This document shows positions 1 through 6,568 of a DNA stretch of 21,537 bases, piece after piece. The notes under the pieces are model-generated. The model did no database searches and had not been told where the DNA came from. It was given only the letters and a program-made list of their open reading frames with translations. Location: positions 1-21,537 of the forward strand of contig CAZXWN010000021.1 of assembly GCA_964644695.1 (NCBI GenBank), read 5' to 3'. Each line of letters begins with the position of its first letter. Positions within the stretch are counted from its first letter, which is position 1. A program made the translations under genes and the position numbers. This DNA comes from CAZXWN01 sp964644695 [NCBI: uncultured bacterium] (lineage in GTDB: Bacteria; UBP4; UBA4092).

Positions 1-56
1 TCCGTGAAGGTGGTCGTACCGTGGGTGCTGGCGTCGTTCACGAAATCCTTAAGTAA
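1..56 (+). CDS. tuf: Elongation factor Tu, C-terminal end (partial)
   Basis: Only the last 17 codons and the TAA stop lie in the window. Read from position 3 they give REGGRTVGAGVVHEILK, the nearly invariant C-terminus of EF-Tu domain III (usually GxRTVGAGVVxxI). EF-Tu is the GTPase that delivers aminoacyl-tRNA to the ribosomal A site. Its position directly upstream of tRNA-Trp, secE, nusG, rplK and rplA is the common bacterial arrangement and supports the call. A rho-independent terminator follows about 80 bases after the stop, so tuf probably ends its own transcription unit here. The rest of the gene is outside the window. Confidence 0.93.
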   Translation, partial: REGGRTVGAGVVHEILK

Positions 57-134
57 TTAAAATAAGCCATGGATAGAAAAAACATTTTATCCTGGTTTAC
101 TTTTGTAGCGGTATTGTATTAAAATGTAATGGTG

Positions 135-170
135 CCGGCTTATCCTGACCTGTAGGGTAAGCCGGTTTTT
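135..170 (+). terminator. Rho-independent terminator after tuf
   Basis: CCGGCTTA (135-142) pairs with TAAGCCGG (158-165), with further pairs inward and a short loop, followed directly by TTTTT (166-170). The strong GC stem plus U-tract downstream of the tuf stop separates tuf from the tRNA-Trp/secE/nusG unit. Confidence 0.88.
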
Positions 171-287
171 CCCCGCAATAACAGGGCGGTCTTGGAAAGC
201 GTTATTTCCCTTGACCGGAAAAGATCTAGCGATAGCGAAGTTAGCGGTATAAAAGCCGTTGATTTCCTGAAAAAGGTATCACAGCGT
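171..287 (+). promoter_or_regulatory. Presumed promoter region of the tRNA-Trp-secE-nusG unit
   Basis: This gap lies between the tuf terminator and tRNA-Trp and must hold the promoter for a highly expressed unit. A TTGACC hexamer at 211-216 could be a -35 element, but no good -10 sits at 16-18 bases; TATAAA at 248-253 is 31 bases away. TAGCG occurs three times (227, 233, 242) at uneven spacing. The promoter is inferred from context, and I cannot assign the exact hexamers. Confidence 0.35.
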
Positions 288-364
288 AGGCCAGTAGCTC
301 CAATTGGTAGAGCGCCGGTCTCCAAAACCGGGTGTTGGGGGTTCGAATCCCTCCTGGCCTGCCA
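288..364 (+). tRNA. trpT: tRNA-Trp (anticodon CCA)
   Basis: The cloverleaf is complete. The acceptor stem is AGGCCAG (288-294) with CTGGCCT (354-360), the D arm is GCTC/GAGC, and the anticodon stem CCGGT/ACCGG encloses loop CTCCAAA with anticodon CCA. The T arm is GGGGG-TTCGAAT-CCCTC. The discriminator is G361 and CCA is encoded (362-364). tRNA-Trp directly upstream of secE is a widespread bacterial arrangement and fits here. Confidence 0.97.
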
Positions 365-424
365 TTACTTTTCTCTGCTATTTCCTGAAGGGACAAGTTT
401 CCACAAAAAAGGGAATCATCTACA

Positions 425-619
425 ATGACTTTTATGGAAAAAACAAAACAGTTTTTCAGTGAAGTGAAAACCGAACTGAACAAAGTTACATGGCCGGATC
501 GTAAGAGCATTATTGGTGCAACCACTGTAGTCTGTGTGACGGTTGTTATCGTGGTCGCAATGATTTGGGCTGTAGACTTAGTATTCTCACACCTCTTGGG
601 TTTGGTATTCACCCGATAA
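425..619 (+). CDS. secE: Preprotein translocase subunit SecE
   Basis: This is the small essential subunit of the SecYEG channel in the inner membrane, where it clamps SecY. The 64-residue product is the short, one-span form of SecE: a charged amphipathic N-terminal segment, the typical ELxKVTWPxRK motif around residues 17-27, and one hydrophobic span at about residues 30-57. It sits between tRNA-Trp and nusG, its usual place. The A-rich stretch ending AAGGGA (about 408-413) lies 11 bases before the first ATG. A second in-frame ATG at 434 (MEKTKQ) is an alternative start and would shorten the protein by three residues. Confidence 0.95.
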   Translation: MTFMEKTKQFFSEVKTELNKVTWPDRKSIIGATTVVCVTVVIVVAMIWAVDLVFSHLLGLVFTR

Positions 620-640
620 ACTTCTTTAAGGATAAATAAC

Positions 641-1219
641 ATGGCAAAGAACTGGTTTGTGATACACACTTATTCGGGACATGAGAATAAGGTTAAAACC
701 AATATCGAAAAGAAGATGAATCAGGCCGTCCAAGAAGGCGGTATGCAAGGTTTTGTGGCTCAGGTCATCATTCCTTCTGAAACTGTTGCGGAAATCCGTG
801 ATGGAAAACGCGTTACAATGACCCGGAAAGTCTATCCCGGTTATGTCATGTTGGAAATGGACCTTCCCGAAGGATCTGGTGCTGACCATGACTTATTCAT
901 TCAGGAACTGTATCAGAAAGTTCGGGATATTCCTGGTGTGACGGGATTCCTGGGTACAGTCACTAAACCGGTACCTCTTCGTCAGGAAGAAGTCGACAGT
1001 ATTCTGGCTCAGGCCCGGGGTGACGCTACCAAGAAACCCAAAGCCAAAGAATCCTACAATCTGGGTGAGAAAGTTAAAGTTATTGAAGGTGCCTTTGCCA
1101 ACTTTAATGGTGAAGTTACTGAGTTTAATGAAGAAAAAGGTAAACTCACCGTCACCATTTCAATCTTTGGACGACCCACTCCCTTGGAACTGGATGTGTT
1201 CCAAGTGGAAAGAATCTAA
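641..1219 (+). CDS. nusG: Transcription termination/antitermination protein NusG
   Basis: NusG binds RNA polymerase and links it to Rho or to ribosomal S10. The 192-residue length is normal for the family. The N-terminal NGN domain begins WFVIHTYSGHENKVKTNIE and runs to about residue 115, including PGYVMLEM and DIPGVTGFLG. After a short lysine-rich linker the C-terminal KOW domain (about 135-192) starts GEKVKVIEGAFANF and ends with the characteristic GRPTPLELDVFQVE. A Shine-Dalgarno AAGGA lies a few bases upstream of ATG641, and the start is 21 bases after the secE stop, so the two are cotranscribed and probably translationally coupled. I see no insertion or truncation. Confidence 0.97.
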   Translation: MAKNWFVIHTYSGHENKVKTNIEKKMNQAVQEGGMQGFVAQVIIPSETVAEIRDGKRVTMTRKVYPGYVMLEMDLPEGSGADHDLFIQELYQKVRDIPGVTGFLGTVTKPVPLRQEEVDSILAQARGDATKKPKAKESYNLGEKVKVIEGAFANFNGEVTEFNEEKGKLTVTISIFGRPTPLELDVFQVERI

Positions 1220-1266
1220 ATTAATTAGTTACGCACTCTGAGGGCTTTTGTGGAAAGCTTTCAAAT

Positions 1267-1282
1267 GCGTCCTGACGGACGC
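1267..1282 (+). promoter_or_regulatory. Hairpin in the rplK leader
   Basis: GCGTCC (1267-1272), loop TGAC, GGACGC (1277-1282) is a perfect six-base-pair stem just before the rplK Shine-Dalgarno AGAGGAGA. There is no U-tract, so it is not a terminator. The motif GCGTCC-loop-GGAC recurs before rplA (1757-1771), which suggests a shared protein-binding or translation-control role. That role is inference. Confidence 0.45.
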
Positions 1283-1302
1283 CATAGAGGAGATAAATAG
1301 TT

Positions 1303-1734
1303 ATGCCGCCGAAAAAGAAAATACAGGCACTCGTAAAACTGCAAGTTCCTGGTGGAGCTGCTAACCCAGCACCTCCGATTGGACCTGCTCTTGGTCAGCA
1401 GGGCATTAACATTATGGAGTTCTGTAAGCAGTTTAATGCCAAGACTCAAGATAAACCCGGAATGGTCATTCCAGTTATAGTGACTGTTTATGCCGATCGG
1501 TCTTTCACTTTTGAATTAAAGACCCCACCCGTTTCTGCTTTATTGAAAAAGACCTGCAACATTGCCAAAGGTTCTGGCTTAAACCTGAAAACCAAAGTTG
1601 CCAAAGTGACTAAGGCTCAGGTAAAAGAAATTGCTCAAATGAAAATGTCTGATTTGAATTGCCATAAAATAGAATCTGCCATGAAACTGGTAGAAGGTAC
1701 TGCTCATTCAATGGGCATTGATGTAATTCCCTAA
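1303..1734 (+). CDS. rplK: 50S ribosomal protein L11
   Basis: L11 binds the GTPase-associated region of 23S rRNA and forms the stalk base. At 143 residues it has the normal family length. The N-terminal domain contains [20 protein letters not shown] and [16 protein letters not shown], both diagnostic of L11. The C-terminal RNA-binding domain includes [17 protein letters not shown] and [19 protein letters not shown] lies about ten bases before ATG1303. rplA follows after a 102-base structured gap, and nusG precedes by 83 bases. The loop segment [10 protein letters not shown] differs from the more usual GSGEPNK-type sequence, but this is a minor variation. Confidence 0.97.
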   Translation: MPPKKKIQALVKLQVPGGAANPAPPIGPALGQQGINIMEFCKQFNAKTQDKPGMVIPVIVTVYADRSFTFELKTPPVSALLKKTCNIAKGSGLNLKTKVAKVTKAQVKEIAQMKMSDLNCHKIESAMKLVEGTAHSMGIDVIP

Positions 1735-1750
1735 ATTTATCAATAAATAA

Positions 1751-1831
1751 CCCGAAGCGTCCGAAAAGGACAGCCCCGTAAAGGGGGTTTGGGAGTCCCG
1801 GTGAAAATCTGGGGCGTTACTACCAAGGAGG
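1751..1831 (+). promoter_or_regulatory. Structured rplK-rplA intergenic RNA, candidate L1 autoregulatory element
   Basis: Three consecutive hairpins fill the gap. The first is GTCC (1759-1762)-GAAAA-GGAC (1768-1771). The second is CCCC (1774-1777)-GTAAA-GGGG (1783-1786). The third is a compound hairpin in which outer TTGG (1789-1792) pairs with CCAA (1823-1826) and inner CCCGG (1797-1801) pairs with CTGGG (1809-1813), leaving internal-loop bases GAG on one side and GCGTTACTA on the other. The outer 3' strand CCAA runs into the rplA Shine-Dalgarno AAGGAGG (1825-1831), so folding would occlude initiation. L1 is known to repress its own operon by binding mRNA mimics of its 23S rRNA site. The GGGAG...CGTTA arrangement resembles the conserved element I recall upstream of rplA in Firmicutes. 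The function here is inferred. Confidence 0.55.
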
Positions 1832-1836
1832 ATATT

Positions 1837-2547
1837 ATGAAGAAACATTCTAAACGTTATCTGGCAGCTGCCAAACTGGTTGATCCTGCCAAAACCTACT
1901 CTGTGGCCGAAGCGGCAGAATTATTAAAAAAGACCGCTACCGCCAAATTCCCCGAAACAGTTGAATTAGCTGTTAAACTTGGTGTTGATGCCAAGCAGGC
2001 TGATCAGCAGGTTCGTGCCACTGTAACCCTTCCCTTTGGAACTGGTAAGACAGTTCGCGTTCTTGTTTTTGCTTCTGGTGAGAAGATTAAAGAAGCTGAA
2101 GAAGCAGGTGCTGTTAAGGCCGGTGGTCTTGATTTAGTGGCTGAAGTTCAGGCTGGTTTCCTGGATTTTGATATTGCAATTTCCACCCCAGACATGATGC
2201 GTGAAGTCGGTAAGCTCGGTAAAGTTCTTGGACCTCGGGGTTTGATGCCAAATCCGAAAGCCGGTACTGTGACCATGAATATCGCTCAGGCCGTCAAAGA
2301 CTTCCAGGGTGGTAAGATTGAATTCCGTACCGATAAAAATGGTACGATTACCGTTCCGGTTGGAAAGACTTCTTTTGAAGTCGCCAATATTTATGGCAAT
2401 TTGAAAGCTGTTTTAGAAGCTATCATTCGTGCCAAACCGGCAGCCTGCAAAGGAACTTACCTGAAAGCCGCGACCGTGGCAACTACCATGGGTCCTGGAA
2501 TTTCTCTGGATTCTTCCAAGCTGCAGTCTGTTGCTGCTCTGGGTTAA
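1837..2547 (+). CDS. rplA: 50S ribosomal protein L1
   Basis: L1 forms the mobile L1 stalk of the large subunit, helps release E-site tRNA, and in many bacteria represses its own operon. The product is 236 residues, the usual size. Diagnostic segments include the N-terminal [35 protein letters not shown] in the middle and [18 protein letters not shown] at the C-terminus. I chose ATG1837 because a near-perfect AAGGAGG (1825-1831) sits five bases upstream and the protein then begins exactly where the family does. The longer reading from 1789 would put family-unlike residues through the structured leader. A strong terminator follows, and rplJ, rplL and rpoB do not. Confidence 0.97.
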   Translation: MKKHSKRYLAAAKLVDPAKTYSVAEAAELLKKTATAKFPETVELAVKLGVDAKQADQQVRATVTLPFGTGKTVRVLVFASGEKIKEAEEAGAVKAGGLDLVAEVQAGFLDFDIAISTPDMMREVGKLGKVLGPRGLMPNPKAGTVTMNIAQAVKDFQGGKIEFRTDKNGTITVPVGKTSFEVANIYGNLKAVLEAIIRAKPAACKGTYLKAATVATTMGPGISLDSSKLQSVAALG

Positions 2548-2574
2548 TTTTACCCTTTAATTACGAATTTAATA

Positions 2575-2610
2575 ACCGCCAGTTCATCCTTTGGATGGAT
2601 TGGCGGTTTT
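2575..2610 (+). terminator. Rho-independent terminator after rplA
   Basis: ACCGCCAGTTCATCC pairs along its full length with GGATGGATTGGCGGT (two G-U pairs) around a three-base loop, followed by TTTT. This very stable hairpin ends the secE-nusG-rplK-rplA unit. It might also stop minus-strand transcription arriving from the secreted-protein gene at 2756-3253, but it has only a weak U-tract in that direction. Confidence 0.9.
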
Positions 2611-2644
2611 GTTATAAATATCCATTGAAGGCCTTGTTTTATGA

Positions 2645-2697
2645 GGGTGTTTCAATTGTACCTAAGTGGTGGACACCCCTAGGACATTTTGTAGGGG
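2645..2697. repeat. Overlapping inverted repeats in a 145-base intergenic region
   Basis: GGGTGT (2645-2650) can pair with ACACCC (2673-2678), and CCCCTA (2676-2681) can pair with TAGGGG (2692-2697). The two hairpins share the CCC at 2676-2678, so they are mutually exclusive. No gene or long coding frame lies between the rplA terminator and 2756. This could be a remnant of an insertion-sequence end, an RNA switch-like structure, or terminator debris for the minus-strand gene. I cannot decide from sequence. Confidence 0.4.
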
Positions 2698-2755
2698 AAG
2701 ATAATGAGACTACTGGCGAGATGCCAGGATGATATTTTGAAAATTTAATAACAGT

Positions 2756-3253
2756 TTATTTTGCAACGGAGATTGAACTAGAAGCTTGGGCTGTTTTAAC
2801 AGGTTCTTTCTTCATGTCTGGAGATTTATCTTCTAGTTTGATATTGGCGTTCTGAATCTGGATAGGAGCTTTCATGTCTAATGATAGTGGGTTAGCGGCC
2901 AGAGACTCCATTACTATTTCCTGATCCTCTTTCGCTTTACTGGGTGAGTAAGGATTCATCAGGATTGTTGGTTTTTCCATTTTTCGGGTGGTACCACCAT
3001 AACGGATATGAGCTTGTTTCAGAGTGGAAGCAGATTTTCCGCTTTGATAATTTTCAGTAAAGGAAACATGTGCAGATATTTTATCCGTCATATATATATT
3101 CAAAGTCAGATTTGTTTCAACAGAAATGCCATCTTCTAATTTGTTAGAAGTTTGACCCATGACCTGTACTGATCCAGAGGGAACAATAGTAATATCGGCA
3201 CTGGCCAAAGAATAAATGCAACATATTGTGAGAAATAGAATTTTCTTAATCAT
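2756..3253 (-). CDS. Putative secreted protein of unknown function
   Basis: The 165-residue product starts with a clear signal peptide (MIKKILFLTICCIYSLASA, cleavage expected near residue 19). A mature segment follows with alternating polar/hydrophobic beta-strand character (residues about 20-90, e.g. ITIVPSGSVQVMG and SVETNLTLNIYMTDKIS). The tail, after a proline-rich stretch, is rich in lysine, alanine and serine and probably disordered. I recognise no domain. The ATG is chosen because the signal peptide starts there. GGAG is only two bases before it, too close for a normal ribosome site, while a TATAAT box ends six bases upstream. The gene stands alone between the ribosomal unit and the envelope operon. 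Confidence 0.72.
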   Translation of the reverse strand: MIKKILFLTICCIYSLASADITIVPSGSVQVMGQTSNKLEDGISVETNLTLNIYMTDKISAHVSFTENYQSGKSASTLKQAHIRYGGTTRKMEKPTILMNPYSPSKAKEDQEIVMESLAANPLSLDMKAPIQIQNANIKLEDKSPDMKKEPVKTAQASSSISVAK

Positions 3254-3259
3254 AACTCC

Positions 3260-3287
3260 ATTATATTGAAAAAAGGTTTAAAGTAAA
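3260..3287 (-). promoter_or_regulatory. Promoter of the secreted-protein gene (possibly leaderless)
   Basis: On the minus strand TTTACT (3287-3282), a 16-base spacer and a perfect TATAAT (3265-3260) precede the ATG at 3253. The distance from the -10 to the ATG is six bases, so transcription would begin at or next to the start codon, as in leaderless mRNAs. Confidence 0.5.
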
Positions 3288-3317
3288 GCTGTTGTGGATT
3301 GATTTAGATGGGATATT

Positions 3318-4400
3318 TCAGTGTAGATATTTTGTATTGGCAATTAATTGTTCCAAATGTTCTTGAACAATCGATGAAGTAATCCCTGTCATACAAGTCT
3401 GTTCTTTTTTAGGACAAGATGTATTACGACAAGGGGCACAATCTACATTCAAATGGAGATGGGTGCTTTGGGGTCCTAATGGTTTCAAGTAGTCAGGACT
3501 GGTGGGTCCAAAAAGAATCAATGTGGGTCTGCCTAATATCCAGGCCAAATGCAGAGGACCTGTATCATGGCCAAAGACTAATGCGGCCTGCTTCAATAAA
3601 CCTGCTGTTTCACTCAGATTCAGTTTGCCAGAGAGGTCAGCAATGGGTTGTTCTAGATACTCTTGAGTTTCCAGATTTGTGGGGATATCAGCTTCTGTCC
3701 CGATAAAAACAACAAAAAAACCATGCCGAGTCTGAAGATATCTGATGATTTCTGCTATCCGGACCGGGAACCATCTTTTAGAAGACCATCGAGCTCCTGT
3801 ATGGATGACCGCAATGGGTTGCTTGGTCCATCCAGACTGTTCTAACAAACTCCGTATATGATTTTGCTGTGTGGTGGTTATTTCTAATGAAATGGGACTA
3901 AATGACCATGGGGTATCTGGATTTTTCTGGTCGTGACATTGAGCCCAGGCTTGGTCAGCCAGATAAATGTATTGTGATAAAACGTGAGTGCAATCAGAAG
4001 GAAGTGTCACCTTGTGGGTATAAAATATAGGGCTTCCCTCCCGTGAATGGGAAAACCCAATTCTATAAGGCGCGCCAGTTACACCGGTTAAGAGCCCTGA
4101 TCTTAAAAGCCCCTGATAATCCAGAACTAAATCATATTTTTGTTTACGGAGCTCTTTTGCTAACTGCCAGAGCCGATCCAGTCCCCTGAACTGTCCGAAG
4201 GATTTACGATCAAAAGGAATGATTTTTCTAATTCCAGGGTGTCCTTCCAGGAGTGAAACATAGGGTGTATTGACTAGCCAGTCAATTTTGGCATCCGGAA
4301 ATAGTACCCCCAACCTCTCTAATGCAGGCAGGGTATGTATGATATCACCCAGTGAACTAGGTTTAATTATCAAAATCTGATTAATGGAGTGTCCGGTCAT
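3318..4400 (-). CDS. Glycosyltransferase family 9, heptosyltransferase-like
   Basis: GT9 enzymes add ADP-heptose (or related sugars) to the inner core of lipopolysaccharide at the cytoplasmic face of the inner membrane. Seen here are the N-terminal signature ILIIKPSSLGDIIHTLPAL, a YDLVLDYQGLLRSG segment, AVIHTGARWSSKRW, and the C-terminal nucleotide-sugar region FGHDTGPLHLAWILGRP followed by ALFGPTSP-like LILFGPTSPDYLKPLG and the cysteine-bearing CAPCRNTSCPKKEQTCM typical of this family. ATG4400 is preferred over a frame extension to 4442: it forms a TAATG overlap with the upstream acyltransferase stop, has GGGAGA about ten bases before it, and gives 360 residues beginning just before the family motif. 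Substrate specificity (heptosyltransferase I, II or another) is not established. Confidence 0.88.
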   Translation of the reverse strand: MTGHSINQILIIKPSSLGDIIHTLPALERLGVLFPDAKIDWLVNTPYVSLLEGHPGIRKIIPFDRKSFGQFRGLDRLWQLAKELRKQKYDLVLDYQGLLRSGLLTGVTGAPYRIGFSHSREGSPIFYTHKVTLPSDCTHVLSQYIYLADQAWAQCHDQKNPDTPWSFSPISLEITTTQQNHIRSLLEQSGWTKQPIAVIHTGARWSSKRWFPVRIAEIIRYLQTRHGFFVVFIGTEADIPTNLETQEYLEQPIADLSGKLNLSETAGLLKQAALVFGHDTGPLHLAWILGRPTLILFGPTSPDYLKPLGPQSTHLHLNVDCAPCRNTSCPKKEQTCMTGITSSIVQEHLEQLIANTKYLH

Positions 4401-5287
4401 TAAGGATGAGTCTCCGGGAGAGGAGGTCCGGGTTTTCCCCATCTCCGATGGAACCAGAAATATTGATCAGGATACTCTCGAATTCTCTGCTGCAATGATT
4501 CCTGCATAAATTTGGTCAATCGCAGAATTTCCTCACGCTCAGGCGCTTCCTGGTTAGGATAAAGGGGCTCTTCAATATGAATATCATAATACTGACCGTC
4601 TCTGCGGATAAAGTAGCAGGGAATGACGGGAGCGCCGGATTTATAGGCACAAAAGGCTGGGCCTTCAAAACATCGGGCGGGATAACCAAAGAAAGGAAGC
4701 TCAATTGAATTAGTGGAGGCTGATTGATCAACCACAAAGGCGACCAATTTACCTTCTTTGAGTGCATTTACAACGGGGCGGATAGAATACTTGGATGATA
4801 TGATCTGGAGCCCATGGGCTTTTCGGATATTATTTAACCACGAATCGACTTTTCGGTTATGGAGAGGACGCGCGTAGGCATAGCAGTCATACTTTTGAAG
4901 TGCCATGATAGTTCCCGCTATTTCCCAGTTTCCAAAATGTCCTGTGGAAAAGACAATCCCTTTTCCTTTAGCGACCTCTCTGCGGAAGATTTCTTCACCG
5001 TAAACATTAAAGAAAGGGCGTTGTTCTTCCATTTTGATTTTTGGTAACCTCATTAACTCGAGTAACAATAAAGCAAAATGGCGGTAAGTATTGCGGGCAA
5101 GGATAGTTAATTGTTCCTGGGTTTTCTCTTTACCAAAACAGAACTTCAAGTTTCGTTCAACGACATCTCGCCGGATTTTAATTAAATCAAATAACAACCA
5201 TGCCAGAAATTGAGCAAATTTCTCACAGGCTGACCAAGATAATCGTTGAATAACCCAAGCGATAGTTTTCAATAAGAATACAAGCAT
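4400..5287 (-). CDS. LpxL/HtrB-family lipid A biosynthesis acyltransferase
   Basis: Members transfer an acyl chain from acyl-ACP to a lipid A precursor (or, in relatives, to other glycolipids) at the inner membrane. The 295-residue length is typical. An N-terminal hydrophobic segment (residues about 1-35, interrupted by KTIAW and RLSWSACEKF) acts as membrane anchor. The catalytic HX4E box is H117-FGNW-E122 within STGHFGNWEIAG. FVVDQSAS, PFFGYPARCFEGPAFCAYKSGAPVIP and the closing QYFWFHRRWG are all family signatures. Its stop overlaps the start of the GT9 gene by one base (TAATG), implying translational coupling and a shared role in building lipid A and core. No strong ribosome site precedes ATG5287, also consistent with coupling to the gene upstream, which ends 21 bases earlier. 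Confidence 0.9.
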   Translation of the reverse strand: MLVFLLKTIAWVIQRLSWSACEKFAQFLAWLLFDLIKIRRDVVERNLKFCFGKEKTQEQLTILARNTYRHFALLLLELMRLPKIKMEEQRPFFNVYGEEIFRREVAKGKGIVFSTGHFGNWEIAGTIMALQKYDCYAYARPLHNRKVDSWLNNIRKAHGLQIISSKYSIRPVVNALKEGKLVAFVVDQSASTNSIELPFFGYPARCFEGPAFCAYKSGAPVIPCYFIRRDGQYYDIHIEEPLYPNQEAPEREEILRLTKFMQESLQQRIREYPDQYFWFHRRWGKPGPPLPETHP

Positions 5288-5308
5288 TACTTAATAAAAT
5301 AACATACC

Positions 5309-6568
5309 CTAGCGATTCAGGCAGCCTCCATACTGGTTTAAATAATGTTTTAAAGGATTTTCCGGATGAGAGCGGCTTCTGTTTTTCCAAATCAAAGATT
5401 CGCCAAACAGCCAGTATTTACGGGTTATTTCTTCCCAGTTACACATACTTGATCGTATGTATTCTAATCCCTTTTCGCTCCATATTTTTTTCTGATCAGG
5501 ATTAGTTAATAACTGGCTGACATGGTTTCCCAAATCCTGGCTGTCATGATACCAAGTCCCTCCGCCAGAGCGGAGAACTTGTGCTCTAGTTACTTCACAA
5601 TAGGCATTGACTAACACTGGAGTCCCTTGTGCCCAACTTTCCAGCAGAACGATAGAAAGGCTTTCTTTTTGTGAGGGATTAATTAGCGCTAATGCTCCAG
5701 AAATTGCAGATTGTTTTATTTCTTCATCAACATAACCGGTAATTAAAACCCCTTTGGGTATCTCAGGCATTTGATCTTCAGGTTCCCCAATGAAGACTAA
5801 GGTGACCTGTTCTGGAAGATGAGACCGGAAAGAATTAAACATTTTCAGTAATTCACTACATCCTTTGGCATTATTAATTCTGCCAATATAAAGTAAGTAA
5901 GGATTGTTGATATTGAAAGTTGTTTTGAACAAATCAGGCTGTGTTGTGGAAATAGAATCAATACCAAACCCCATGATGTCCCAGTCGGCTGAAAGTGGCC
6001 CATGTACCTTTTGAACCAGAAGCATATCCTCAGGAGTATGAAACACTATTCCTGGTATTGAATGGAATAATTGCCGATACACAGGAAAATATAAATAGGG
6101 CTCATTGTGGGCCATTGGAACCAAAATTGATCTATCAGCGACCGGAGCTGTTCCGAATATGCTTGTTGCCCAGAGGTATCCAAAGAAAAGGAAAAAATCA
6201 TAATTGTCTCTGTTTTGTTGGAGATATAAAGGGATTTCTGGCATCCACGGTCCCATTTCTTTGAGCATGGATAAATCAGATCCGGGAATATAAGGATTTG
6301 AAAATGCCAGATTACTGGACAGTACTATTTTTTCTGGATTTGATGGTGATTGTTGAAATCGACGAATTTTATATCCATTGGAAGAAGTACTTAGACCTGG
6401 TTCGTAGTCCATAGACCATGTGTGATAGGAATTGCTACATGAAGTTAAGAACTCAATATCCCAATAAGGGGCCAATTTTTGAGCTAGTTTTTGGGCATAA
6501 ACTTCCTGTCCCCCCTGATTTATATCAGATAATCGACCAATGACAAATCCAACTTTTCTGCGTATCAT
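5309..6568 (-). CDS. GT4-family (group 1) glycosyltransferase
   Basis: The 419-residue protein has the GT-B architecture of retaining glycosyltransferases. The N-terminal half opens KVGFVIGRLSDINQGGQEVYAQKLAQKL, where the glycine-rich GGQE region forms the acceptor/nucleotide loop. The C-terminal half contains LLYIGRINNAKGCSELL (residues about 225-241) and ALINPSQKESLSIVLLESWAQGTPVLV, the E-x7-E nucleotide-sugar binding motif. It probably adds a sugar to a lipid-linked or core oligosaccharide in the cytoplasm; donor and acceptor are unknown. The start ATG overlaps the preceding gene's TGA as ATGA, so it is translationally coupled to the O-antigen ligase-like gene. I see no anomaly. Confidence 0.87.
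   Translation of the reverse strand: MIRRKVGFVIGRLSDINQGGQEVYAQKLAQKLAPYWDIEFLTSCSNSYHTWSMDYEPGLSTSSNGYKIRRFQQSPSNPEKIVLSSNLAFSNPYIPGSDLSMLKEMGPWMPEIPLYLQQNRDNYDFFLFFGYLWATSIFGTAPVADRSILVPMAHNEPYLYFPVYRQLFHSIPGIVFHTPEDMLLVQKVHGPLSADWDIMGFGIDSISTTQPDLFKTTFNINNPYLLYIGRINNAKGCSELLKMFNSFRSHLPEQVTLVFIGEPEDQMPEIPKGVLITGYVDEEIKQSAISGALALINPSQKESLSIVLLESWAQGTPVLVNAYCEVTRAQVLRSGGGTWYHDSQDLGNHVSQLLTNPDQKKIWSEKGLEYIRSSMCNWEEITRKYWLFGESLIWKNRSRSHPENPLKHYLNQYGGCLNR

Noticed and set aside
57-134. Possible rpmG (L33) between tuf and tRNA-Trp
   Set aside because: The gap before the tuf terminator is only about 77 bases, too short for L33, and no zinc-ribbon or L33-like sequence is present.
192-428. Open frame across the tRNA-Trp gene
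   Set aside because: It overlaps a perfect tRNA and its peptide has no recognisable family or ribosome site.
1791-1816. Resemblance of GGGAG-TCCCGGTGAAAATCT to a piece of the cobalamin riboswitch core
   Set aside because: Only a short stretch matches; the flanking B12-box and the rest of the aptamer are absent, and the context before rplA makes a ribosomal-protein site far more plausible.
1789-1836. Upstream extension of rplA
   Set aside because: It has no ribosome site, runs through the hairpins, and adds residues not found in L1; AAGGAGG points to ATG1837.
4401-4442. Longer start of the GT9 protein at 4442
   Set aside because: The Shine-Dalgarno-like GGAG is directly against that ATG, the extra residues precede the family motif, and the TAATG start at 4400 is better placed.
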